From contig CALBSZ010000783.1 in assembly GCA_937967665.1 (NCBI GenBank), positions 1-23,060 on the forward strand: a stretch of 23,060 bases of DNA, read 5' to 3'. The DNA comes from an uncultured Planctomycetaceae bacterium (GTDB lineage Bacteria; Planctomycetota; Planctomycetia; Pirellulales; Pirellulaceae). The translations under genes were made by a program, and so were the position numbers. Of this stretch, positions 14,950 through 23,060 are shown piece by piece. The stretch's first letter is position 1. Every line of letters starts with the position of its first letter. The notes beneath the pieces are model-generated. The model ran no database searches. It saw nothing but the letters and a program-made list of their open reading frames with translations, and was not told the DNA's origin.

Positions 14950-17900
14950 ATGACACGCCGTCGTTTTTCTCGCTCCAGTCGTTCTGCGCGCCCAGCCAGT
15001 CAACAGCGTTCCCGCCAGCGACGTTTGAGTCGTCTCGAATCTTTGGAAGATCGCCACCTGCTGACGACCATGCTGGATGCCGCGTTCGACGCCAACGGAC
15101 TCGTCACGCGAACGGCCACAAACGGCAACGACAACAGTTATTTCGACGCTGCCGAACAGGTAGTCGACGACGAACGAATGATCATTGCTGTCTTGGTGGG
15201 GGAGACGATCGGGTCTTCTTGGATTGTTAATCGCTATACGGAATCCGGGCAGCTCGATGCCAACTTTGGTACCGGCGGCGAAGTCGAATTCACACCGCCG
15301 GAACCAGGCAGCAGCACGAGCAACATTTCGGGCGGTATCGCGGTGAATCCCGATAATGGCAAGATCGTGGTGGCCTCCAACTACGACAACGACTTTGGCG
15401 TTTTCCAGTTGAATGAAGACGGTACTCCCGACAGTAGCTTTGGCGTCGATGGCTTTGTCGCGATTGACGCCTTGGACGATCCGTCGACAGGGGCTGATCG
15501 TGTCGGGGCCGTCGCATTGCAATCCGACGGCAAGATCGTGGTCGGCGGCACGACCAACGGCAATGCTTACGCGATCGTGAGGCTGACGGAGACCGGGGCG
15601 CTGGATAGTTCCTTCGATGGCGACGGCGTGGTTAACATCAGCGCCAATGCGGCCTTGGCAGACATCGCGATCTTTGCGGATCCGAATGACAATAATGAAG
15701 AGAAGATCGTAGCGACCGGCAATGCCACTCAATTCGAAACGGTGCGTCTCGACTCCGACGGCGCGCTGGACACGTCGTTTGGCGGGACGGGGCGCGTGTC
15801 GACGAATTTCGTTCCCGGCGGTGGAGCCCCTGGCGGCGAGACGGCGTATGCCGTGGTGATGTCGGGCACCAAGACGATTGTCGCGGGCGCCGGTGACAAC
15901 GGTGGTGGAGGAGGCGCGGTCGTCTTGAGCTACGACTACGGCGGCTCCCTGAGTAACTCATTCGGAACAGGAGGGATTGCCGAACTGGGGTATGCATTCA
16001 GCAATCACATTCGCGATGCGGCGGTACAATCCGATGGCAAGCTTGTCATCGCAACATCGGGTTTTAACTTTGGTGTGGGGAGATTGCTGGCAGACGGATC
16101 GTGGGATGAATCATTTGGGTCGGGAGGATTCGAAATCGACGAACTGGGACCGGGCGGCGCCCGTAGTGTCGCCATCAGCAATAACGGCAAGATTCTACTT
16201 GCCGGCAATTTCAATGGCGATTCGGCAGTGGCCCGCTTCGATCCGAACGCGGCCAACGAAATCTTGTCTAATGACGGTTACTCGCATTTCCACGAAGCGA
16301 CTTCCGCCGATGGCTTTATTCAGTTTCGCGTTTCCCAACCGCTGGAGTCCGATGCGACCGTATTTTACGAATTCGTGGAATCGCAGTTTGGTGCGACGGC
16401 GACATTGGACGCCGACTTTACGGATCTGCAGGAAGTCAGTGGGCAATTCACCCTCCCCGCTGGTGAGTACGTTGGGCAAGCGTTGTTCTCCGTGTTGGAC
16501 GACGACGAATTCGAACCGACCGAACGCATTGCGATTCGAATTACGGGCGTCGATACCGCTCCGGGGGATCCGGACGTTATCTTTGCCGAAGATACGCGCG
16601 TAGAGGCTCCCATTACTGATGACGACGGCGCGTCGATCTCCGGGACCAATTGGTTCGATTGGAATGGGGACGGCATCTACAACGAAGCAGAGGAGACTTA
16701 TGGCTCGCAAGTAACAGTTCAGCGGTTGGTCGAACCGGATCCGGAGATCTGGGAAGACGTGACGACGTTCTATGCAACGAATTACAACACAGGTCCATCT
16801 CTAGGGGACGGTACGTATCGCATTAAATTTGATAGTCAAAACTCGTCGATCGTACTGACCGAGCAGAATGCAGGTTCGGATGACACCGTGGATAGCGATG
16901 CCGGACCTGCCGGAGCTGACATCGGATATTCGGATCCCATCAGCCTCGTTGCCGGACAAGTGATCGAAAATGTCAGTGCCGGTTGGGTCGGTGACGGAAT
17001 ACCGGCAGTGAGGTGGAACGAAGTCGATACTGACGTCGCTGAGCCGGACGGTACTGCGCACCTTCAGATCGAACTGAGCTCGGCACATGATTCTGACGTT
17101 GTGTTCACAGTGGAAATTGCTTCGTGGGGGCAGGCGGAAATTGATGTTGACTATTTTCTGTCGACGGATAGCGCCGGGCAGGATGTGATTACGGTCACCA
17201 GTGAAATGTTTGAAGTGACGGTGCCTGCGAACGCGACGACGGCTGATGTTTTCGTACACGCCATCGACGACAATGATTACGAAGGCGTGGAAGACATCAA
17301 CCTGACAGCCATTTCCAATGGCGCGGATCTGCCGTTCCTCAGCTCTGGTCGGTTTCTGTACCTCGCTGACAACGAGACTCCACCCATCCTGAGTCTGGAG
17401 ATTGCAGATGGCCTGTTGGCCGAGCCTGCTAATAACGGTTCGGTGATCGTCAGCGTGGATCAGTCGTTTGAAGAAGACAAGACACTGACTGTCGACTTCT
17501 ACGGGAGCGCCACGTACGGACAAGACTACGAGGTGCACGTTGGGGGCGCTGCCATTGATCCGCCCGACGGCAATCGCGCATCGATTACGTTACCGGCCAA
17601 TGAAACACAGGTGACAATGGACATTATCGTGCTGGACGATAACGACCAAGAAGGCAACGAAAACGTCTTTGTGGAACTGCGTGGCATTTCGGGACAAACG
17701 TCTCAAGTGGAGAATGGGCAAGCCAATCTGAACATCGGAGACGACGACAACCAGGAATTCAACGACTTTTTTGACAATCCCTACGGTCTCGGTGGCTTCA
17801 ACGAGCAGCGTATTGCCAACAATAACAATTTCACCAGTGAAAATGGCGAACCGTTTCACGGTGGCGAACAGGCTCAGGCATCGGCCTGGTGGAGCTGGTG

Positions 17901-20900
17901 GTCGCAGTCCAATGTGTCGATGACTGTCGAAACCTGCGGCAGTGCCTTCGATACACGCCTGGGGGTTTACACGGGCGATTCCGTTGGTGAATTGGAAGCC
18001 GTGCAGGGCGATACGACTTCCTGTGACGGGGGCAGTTCGTTCACGTTCCAGGCCAACCAGTATACGGAATACCGTTTCGCCGTAGACGGAGTCGGTGGAG
18101 CGACCGGCGTCTATAGTTTGTCTCTGCAGGCTAACGTCGCCGATCTGAACAACGACCATTTTGCCGACGCGGCCGTGCTGAACGGAACTGAGGATTTCAG
18201 CCAAGGCTTCAACGAAGGCTTTTCGTCAGAAGACGGCGAACCCAGCCACGCGGAAGCAAGTCCACAGCGTTCCGCGTGGTGGACCTGGACGGCGCCTACT
18301 GGCGGCGGAGCGTACCTGGAAACTTGCGGTACGACCTTCGGCACGGCTTTGGCCGTCTATACCGGTCCGTCCCTGGACAACCTGACCGAGGTGACCAGCG
18401 GCCGGGAATCGAACGTCGATGGTTGTTATAACCAGAGCAAGGTCCAGTTCTTGGCCGAGCCCGACACGACTTATTTCATCGCCGTGGACACTTTGTACGA
18501 CGACCAAGGTTTGATTTCGTTGAGCTTGAACCTTGTCGATTTGCCGCAAGATCCCGAAATCGGCATTCAACGATTCGGCGAAGAGCTGGAAGACAACAAT
18601 GCTCAGGACAGCAACTTCGAAGCGGGGACGGTTGGATTCCCCTTGGCTACGGTCGGTCAGGCTGGCCAGACCTATGACCTGACAATCCGTAACGATGGTA
18701 GTTCAGATCTGACGTTGGGCAATGTCACGCTGTCCGGTGACGGCGCCAATAACTTTGTCGTCAACACCGACAACATGGCGCCAACACTCAGTTTCGGCCA
18801 GACCACCACTCTGCAGGTCACGTACTTCCCCCAGAACTCAGGTTCGACGGAAGCCGTGCTGCAGATCGCCAATAACGATTCCGACGAAAACCCGTTCGAC
18901 CTGGTCCTGCAAGGCTTTGCTATCGAAGTGCCAGAGAACATCGTCGTTTCGCTCAGTTCCGACGACAACAACAACTTCGGCGAAGAACCTTATAGTTTAG
19001 AAGAAGCTGTTTGGCTGGCCAATGCCGCGGCCGATCTGAACACAATTACCTTTGCTTCGTCATTGAACGGCACGCCGATCGAAATTGCCAACAATGACAG
19101 CATCTATATTCAGTCGCCCGTAAACATCGTCGGCAACGGAGCCGGTACGACCATTCTGAATGGACGTTTTAATCGAATGCTATATGTAGAAGATAACGGC
19201 GGCGATGCGGTCGACGTGCAGATCAGCGGTGTGACGTTGCAAGGCGGCGAGGACGGAGCAATATGGAACCAAGGGCAAAACCTGACGATTACGAATTCGT
19301 CGATTTCCAACAACTCGGGCTTCCGCGGGGCTGGAATCTCCAATAATGGAAACCTGACGATTACGGGATCGACGATCTCAGGTAATACCGCCAACAATTC
19401 CGGTGGCGCCGTCTACAACAACTATGGCACTGTAACCATTACCAATAGCACTGTTTCGGGCAATGCTAACGACGGAAATCGAGGTGGTGGCGTCTACAAC
19501 CGAGGCGGCAGTGTCACGATCCTGAACAGCACGATCAGCAATAATCATGGTCAGGATGGCGGTGGAGGAATTTACAACCGCAATGGGACGGCTCGCCTGG
19601 ACAACACGATTGTCGCTGGCAATACGTCCAATAGCGGACCATCAGATATTCAAAATGGAGACGGCGGCAACGTTGATGCCGGCAGTAGCAACAATTTGAT
19701 CGGGGACGCCAGTTCGTCCGGTGGACTGACGCACGACACCAACGGCAACAAGGTCGGTGTCGATGGCAGCGGTACGCTCGACGTGGCGCTGATTCTCGAC
19801 CCACTCGCCAACAACGGCGGCTTTACGCAAACACATGCCTTGGTCAATGACAGCCCGGCGATCGATAGCGGCGACAGTAACGCGGCCGCCGAATTGGACA
19901 CCGATCAGCGCGGGGCCAATCGAGTGGAAGGCGCTGCGGTGGATATCGGTGCCTTCGAATTCGGTGCCACGCTGCCGCCAGGCGAGATCGTGGTGGAATA
20001 TCCCGGTGGGACGGAACTGGTGGATGGCGAGTCCACGTTGACCGCTCCGCTTACCGCGGTCAACCAATCGAGTCAGCTGACGATCACGATTCGCAACACG
20101 GGGCTGTCGCCGTTGGACGTCACGGAAGTGCTGCTGCTGAATGCCAACGGCCAGTTCTCGCTCAATACAGATGACCTGGCCGGCTCCGTTCCCGTCTCGG
20201 GCAGCACTTCGTTCGTGGTCATCTTCCAGCCGACGCTGGAAGGCCTGCAGTCGGCCAATCTGCAGATCCATAGCAGCGATGACGACGAAAGCCCGTTCGA
20301 CATCGCCTTGGAGGGGACCGGTATCGTTCCGCCACCGGCCGACCTTGTCGTGGACGCCTTGGGTGACGTCGAAGACGGGGACTACGATGCCGGGCAGCAA
20401 ACGCTGCGCGAGGCGATCACCCGTGCCAATATCTTGAGCGATGTGAATACCATCACCTTTTCCGAGGACCTGGACGGCAGCCCGATCTTGCTCGACGCGG
20501 CACTCCCCGCGATCAGCAATCCGGTGAACCTCATTGGCAACGGTGCCTCGAACACGATCGTCGATGCCCAGCAGAACGCGCGTGTCTTCGAAGTGAACGA
20601 CGGCAATGGCGAAGCCCAAATTGACGTGACGTTGAGTGGCATGACGATTCAGAACGGGCAGGCCCCCATGAACGAGAATGGCGGCGGTATTCTGAACCAG
20701 GAAAACCTCACAATCCAGAGCGTGGCCGTCTCCGGGAACTCGATTCGTTGGGACGGGCAGGGCGAAGCCCCTGCGTTCGGCGCGGGGATTCACAGCGACG
20801 GAACGCTTACCCTGCGAGATTCCACCGTTTCCGGCAATTCTGCTCCGACGGCGGCGTTCGGAGCCATCTCGCTGCTCAACGGCACATTGGAAAACGTCAC

Positions 20901-23060
20901 CGTGTCAGGCAACTCGGCCTTCGTCGGCGCGGGCGTGGGCGCGCTTGGGTTCAGCGGGGATGTGAACGTCTCGATCCTGAATTCAACGATCGTGAACAAT
21001 GCGGCGAGCGCCAACGTGTTCGGGCCGATTGGCGGTCTGGCCGTGTTTGGTGACAACCCGCAGCTAAGCCTCGATAACTCCATTCTTGCCGGCAATACGG
21101 TTTTCAATGCGGACACCGAGCAAGCCGAACCGCACGACTTCTACCTGGAAAGCGGCGGCGGCCTGTTCCAGAACAATGTCTTTGGCGAACCGGACGGGAT
21201 CGCGGCCGCTGGCTACCAGCATGGCTGGGCCGGGAATATCCTGGGCGACGGGAACGGCGGTGTGCTGGCGCTTTCCAGCATTGTCGATCCGTTGGGTGAC
21301 AACGGCGGTTCTACCCAGACGCATGCACTGGCGGTGGACAGTCCGGCCTGGAACGCGGGGAACAACGGGGCGGCAGCCAGCCTGGATACCGATCAGCGCG
21401 GGCTCGCTCGCGTCGCCGATTGCACGGTCGACATCGGGGCCTTCGAACAGCAGGCCACCGTATCCGGCTCGGGAGCCGATCTGTGCATTTCCAAGTCGGC
21501 GCCTCCGACGGCGGCGCCCGGCGGTGAATTGCCTTTTACGCTCAGCGTCCGCAATCAAGGGCCCGACGAGGCGGTGGATGTCGTGGTTACGGATACCCTG
21601 CCCCAAGGAGTCTCGCTGCCCGATGTTCCCGAGGACTGCACCGAGGACCAGGGAGTGGTTACCTGTACGGTGGCGAGTCTGCCGTCAGGCGAGTCGGCTG
21701 AATTTCAGTTTGCCGGATTGACGGAGACGAATCTTGATGAAGGCACGCTCCTGACCAACACCGCCAGCGTCACTTCCGGTACCAGCTACCCCAATGAGGA
21801 CAACAATAGTGCCTCCGTTGCGACATTGATCTTCACGCCTAGTTTTGGTGAAGCGGATATTTCCGCATTCATGTTTTCCGAGGCGCTGGGATTCGAGAAT
21901 CCGTCCATTGCTCCTGGTGAGTCGTTTGATCTACTGGCGATCGCTTTTAACAGCCCAGAAGGCCCGGCTGGGCAAGGCGGGCCCGATACCGCGGAAGGCG
22001 TGGTACTGACGGCGACGTTGCCCTCGGATGTAAGCATAACGAACCTGGCCGTTCATCCCGATGGTGCACCCGGTACATGCGAACAGGACCAGAACGTCAT
22101 TACCTGCAACTTCGATCCCATTCCCTACGACGCTGAGCCGGGCGCTGCCGCCGCAATAATCAGTCTTGATGTCAGTCCCGACGCCACCGGTGAGTTGGCC
22201 TTCAGTGTGTCGGTTGCGGCAGATAGCGACGACCCCAACCCGGACAACAACACCTCTAGCTACATCGTGTCGGTTGTGCCGTCGAATGCGACCCCCGTCG
22301 TGGAAATCAGCAGCCCGAACGATGGTGAACTTTTTGAACTCGGTACCTCCGTTTCGTTCTCGGCGACGGCCACGGACGCTGAAGACGGAGACTTGACCAG
22401 TGAGATCGACTGGATATCGACTCAGCAAGGGCTCATTGGTACTGGCGGCACTTTTTCGAGCAGCGATTTAGTGGCTGGGACCCACACCATTTATGCTCAG
22501 GCCCTCGATTCCGAAGAGGAACTCGGTTTCACCTCAATTACCGTTCACATCTCTGAGAACGGTAACACGTTGCCCGATATCCAGATCATTTCGCCGGAAG
22601 ATAGTTCGAGCTTTATCAGCGGCAGCGATGTCCAGTTCAGCGGTACCGCCAGCGATCAGCAGGATGGCGATCTCAGCGGCAATATCGCGTGGTCTTCCAG
22701 CATTAACGGATCATTGGGCGAGGGCAGTCAGGTGACTACGTCGCAACTGTCAGCCGGGCAGCACACGATTACTGCGATTGTGACCGACAATGGCGGTCTG
22801 GTTGCGGACACGCAAGTCACGATCATCATTGAAGAACAACAGCAGAACTCGCCGCCGGAGGTCGGGATCGAGTCACCTGAGAGCGACTCGTTCTTCCTGG
22901 TGGGCGAGGACATTTTGTTCTCGGGCAGCGCGTTTGACCAGGAAGACGGCGATCTTTCCAACAACCTGACCTGGACTTCGAACCTGGACGGCGAGATTGG
23001 CGAAGGTCCCAGCTTCGTCCGGGGACTGTCGGTCGGCGAACACATCATTACGGCTTCCGT
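14950..23060 (+). CDS. Giant planctomycete secreted protein with delta-60 propeller, Calx-beta, beta-helix, DUF11 and Ig domains (first 2703 residues; runs off right edge)
   Basis: One frame is open from ATG 14950 (GGAG at 14938-14941) to the right edge. A basic leader ends in LESLEDRHLLT (29-39). Domains in order: seven delta-60 repeats (about 41-437; motifs such as LDSSFDGDG and VALQSDGKIVVGG), enough for a seven-bladed propeller; Calx-beta (about 441-554); SdrD B-like domain (about 564-688, WFDWNGDGIYNEAE); two more Calx-beta domains (about 696-797 and 812-932); two related modules with AWWxW and ETCG motifs (about 937-1061 and 1066-1199); ASH/choice-of-anchor D domain (about 1201-1327); beta-helix with anchor Q end (about 1334-1672); second ASH domain (about 1679-1792); second beta-helix (about 1797-2171); two DUF11-like domains (about 2177-2290 and 2297-2440); and at least three Ig-like domains from about 2447. 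I count ten cysteines, most in obvious close pairs. The protein is presumably a surface or matrix adhesin; its ligand is unknown and its C-terminus is not in the window. Confidence 0.94.
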   Translation, partial: MTRRRFSRSSRSARPASQQRSRQRRLSRLESLEDRHLLTTMLDAAFDANGLVTRTATNGNDNSYFDAAEQVVDDERMIIAVLVGETIGSSWIVNRYTESGQLDANFGTGGEVEFTPPEPGSSTSNISGGIAVNPDNGKIVVASNYDNDFGVFQLNEDGTPDSSFGVDGFVAIDALDDPSTGADRVGAVALQSDGKIVVGGTTNGNAYAIVRLTETGALDSSFDGDGVVNISANAALADIAIFADPNDNNEEKIVATGNATQFETVRLDSDGALDTSFGGTGRVSTNFVPGGGAPGGETAYAVVMSGTKTIVAGAGDNGGGGGAVVLSYDYGGSLSNSFGTGGIAELGYAFSNHIRDAAVQSDGKLVIATSGFNFGVGRLLADGSWDESFGSGGFEIDELGPGGARSVAISNNGKILLAGNFNGDSAVARFDPNAANEILSNDGYSHFHEATSADGFIQFRVSQPLESDATVFYEFVESQFGATATLDADFTDLQEVSGQFTLPAGEYVGQALFSVLDDDEFEPTERIAIRITGVDTAPGDPDVIFAEDTRVEAPITDDDGASISGTNWFDWNGDGIYNEAEETYGSQVTVQRLVEPDPEIWEDVTTFYATNYNTGPSLGDGTYRIKFDSQNSSIVLTEQNAGSDDTVDSDAGPAGADIGYSDPISLVAGQVIENVSAGWVGDGIPAVRWNEVDTDVAEPDGTAHLQIELSSAHDSDVVFTVEIASWGQAEIDVDYFLSTDSAGQDVITVTSEMFEVTVPANATTADVFVHAIDDNDYEGVEDINLTAISNGADLPFLSSGRFLYLADNETPPILSLEIADGLLAEPANNGSVIVSVDQSFEEDKTLTVDFYGSATYGQDYEVHVGGAAIDPPDGNRASITLPANETQVTMDIIVLDDNDQEGNENVFVELRGISGQTSQVENGQANLNIGDDDNQEFNDFFDNPYGLGGFNEQRIANNNNFTSENGEPFHGGEQAQASAWWSWWSQSNVSMTVETCGSAFDTRLGVYTGDSVGELEAVQGDTTSCDGGSSFTFQANQYTEYRFAVDGVGGATGVYSLSLQANVADLNNDHFADAAVLNGTEDFSQGFNEGFSSEDGEPSHAEASPQRSAWWTWTAPTGGGAYLETCGTTFGTALAVYTGPSLDNLTEVTSGRESNVDGCYNQSKVQFLAEPDTTYFIAVDTLYDDQGLISLSLNLVDLPQDPEIGIQRFGEELEDNNAQDSNFEAGTVGFPLATVGQAGQTYDLTIRNDGSSDLTLGNVTLSGDGANNFVVNTDNMAPTLSFGQTTTLQVTYFPQNSGSTEAVLQIANNDSDENPFDLVLQGFAIEVPENIVVSLSSDDNNNFGEEPYSLEEAVWLANAAADLNTITFASSLNGTPIEIANNDSIYIQSPVNIVGNGAGTTILNGRFNRMLYVEDNGGDAVDVQISGVTLQGGEDGAIWNQGQNLTITNSSISNNSGFRGAGISNNGNLTITGSTISGNTANNSGGAVYNNYGTVTITNSTVSGNANDGNRGGGVYNRGGSVTILNSTISNNHGQDGGGGIYNRNGTARLDNTIVAGNTSNSGPSDIQNGDGGNVDAGSSNNLIGDASSSGGLTHDTNGNKVGVDGSGTLDVALILDPLANNGGFTQTHALVNDSPAIDSGDSNAAAELDTDQRGANRVEGAAVDIGAFEFGATLPPGEIVVEYPGGTELVDGESTLTAPLTAVNQSSQLTITIRNTGLSPLDVTEVLLLNANGQFSLNTDDLAGSVPVSGSTSFVVIFQPTLEGLQSANLQIHSSDDDESPFDIALEGTGIVPPPADLVVDALGDVEDGDYDAGQQTLREAITRANILSDVNTITFSEDLDGSPILLDAALPAISNPVNLIGNGASNTIVDAQQNARVFEVNDGNGEAQIDVTLSGMTIQNGQAPMNENGGGILNQENLTIQSVAVSGNSIRWDGQGEAPAFGAGIHSDGTLTLRDSTVSGNSAPTAAFGAISLLNGTLENVTVSGNSAFVGAGVGALGFSGDVNVSILNSTIVNNAASANVFGPIGGLAVFGDNPQLSLDNSILAGNTVFNADTEQAEPHDFYLESGGGLFQNNVFGEPDGIAAAGYQHGWAGNILGDGNGGVLALSSIVDPLGDNGGSTQTHALAVDSPAWNAGNNGAAASLDTDQRGLARVADCTVDIGAFEQQATVSGSGADLCISKSAPPTAAPGGELPFTLSVRNQGPDEAVDVVVTDTLPQGVSLPDVPEDCTEDQGVVTCTVASLPSGESAEFQFAGLTETNLDEGTLLTNTASVTSGTSYPNEDNNSASVATLIFTPSFGEADISAFMFSEALGFENPSIAPGESFDLLAIAFNSPEGPAGQGGPDTAEGVVLTATLPSDVSITNLAVHPDGAPGTCEQDQNVITCNFDPIPYDAEPGAAAAIISLDVSPDATGELAFSVSVAADSDDPNPDNNTSSYIVSVVPSNATPVVEISSPNDGELFELGTSVSFSATATDAEDGDLTSEIDWISTQQGLIGTGGTFSSSDLVAGTHTIYAQALDSEEELGFTSITVHISENGNTLPDIQIISPEDSSSFISGSDVQFSGTASDQQDGDLSGNIAWSSSINGSLGEGSQVTTSQLSAGQHTITAIVTDNGGLVADTQVTIIIEEQQQNSPPEVGIESPESDSFFLVGEDILFSGSAFDQEDGDLSNNLTWTSNLDGEIGEGPSFVRGLSVGEHIITAS
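17758..18545 (+). repeat. Tandem AWWxW/ETCG modules (two copies, about 130 residues each)
   Basis: The two copies (17758-18130 and 18145-18545) share an order of landmarks: an ND-F start, a GEPxH segment, SAWWxW, a T-CG pair with FDT or FGT, VYTG, a second cysteine, and a YRFAVD or YFIAVD end. Modules of this pattern are frequent in planctomycete and verrucomicrobial exported proteins and resemble PPC-type sandwiches. Each copy carries two cysteines at matching places, fitting one disulfide per module. Confidence 0.75.
22294..23060 (+). repeat. Tandem Ig-like domains near the right edge
   Basis: At least three consecutive domains of 93-94 residues share the pattern PxVxIxSPxD, then DxEDGDL followed by a Trp, then LxxGxHTIxA. 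The ggc/gga codon of the EDGDL motif lies at 22387, 22666 and 22948, giving spacings of 279 and 282 bp. The third copy is cut by the window edge, so the array probably continues. Confidence 0.85.

Noticed and set aside
14544..15230. 228-codon plus-strand open frame in the spacer, overlapping the rightmost giant gene
   Set aside because: It overlaps the N-terminus of the giant gene in another frame, has no ribosome binding site, and its sequence is low in recognisable pattern. The start at 14950 with GGAG and LEDRHLLT is far better.
19642..20793. 383-codon minus-strand open frame
   Set aside because: It lies opposite the beta-helix and ASH domains of the rightmost giant gene, which are well supported. 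The minus-strand translation has no family resemblance.
1..23060. tRNA, rRNA, CRISPR, insertion sequences, phage or defence genes
   Set aside because: None was recognised on either strand; the sequence is accounted for by five protein genes and three spacers.

Overview
The window looks like part of a planctomycete chromosome, probably of the Pirellulales type. The main evidence is three very large genes whose products begin with an arginine-rich leader ending in the planctomycete extracellular signature LEDRRLL or a variant (MEERQLLA, LEDRRLLT, LEDRHLLT). Behind each leader is a mosaic of extracellular beta-rich domains. Moderately high GC and long spacers between genes fit this assignment. 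The genus cannot be fixed from the sequence alone.

Layout from left to right. (1) 1-4858, minus strand: the N-terminal 1619 residues of a giant secreted protein that continues past the left edge. It has two copies of a 'LVYEGFQY' sandwich module around an SbsA-type Ig domain, then a tandem array with an exact 861-bp period (287 residues per unit). (2) 4859-5223: a divergent intergenic region with a promoter in each direction, a perfect dyad over the minus-strand promoter, and a G-rich tract. (3) 5224-7120, plus strand: a two-gene operon with an 11-nt overlap, encoding an eight-helix membrane protein with several intramembrane histidines and an aldose 1-epimerase. (4) 7121-7482: a leader region with nested hairpins and a strong intrinsic terminator placed 48 nt before the next start codon. 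(5) 7483-14247, plus strand: a complete 2254-residue secreted protein with two CSLREA beta-helices, two beta-propellers that appear nested inside pre-peptidase C-terminal (PPC) domains, a cadherin-like domain and an RTX calcium-binding array. (6) 14248-14949: a 702-bp spacer with a clear minus-strand intrinsic terminator and a possible small RNA. (7) 14950-23060, plus strand: the first 2703 residues of a third giant secreted protein, open at the right edge. It has a seven-repeat delta-60 propeller, Calx-beta and SdrD-like domains, two WWxW/TCG modules, two ASH domains, two beta-helices, DUF11 domains and tandem Ig domains.

The three giants look like exported surface or matrix proteins (adhesion, polysaccharide contact, cell-cell contact). 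That role is inferred from domain content. The small operon between them has no visible functional link to them apart from sugar chemistry (mutarotation). The features most worth following up are the propeller-in-PPC nesting, the near-identical 861-bp repeats, the terminator-before-start leader, the promoter-overlapping dyad, and the minus-strand terminator in the 702-bp spacer. No tRNA, rRNA, CRISPR array, transposase or integrase was seen.
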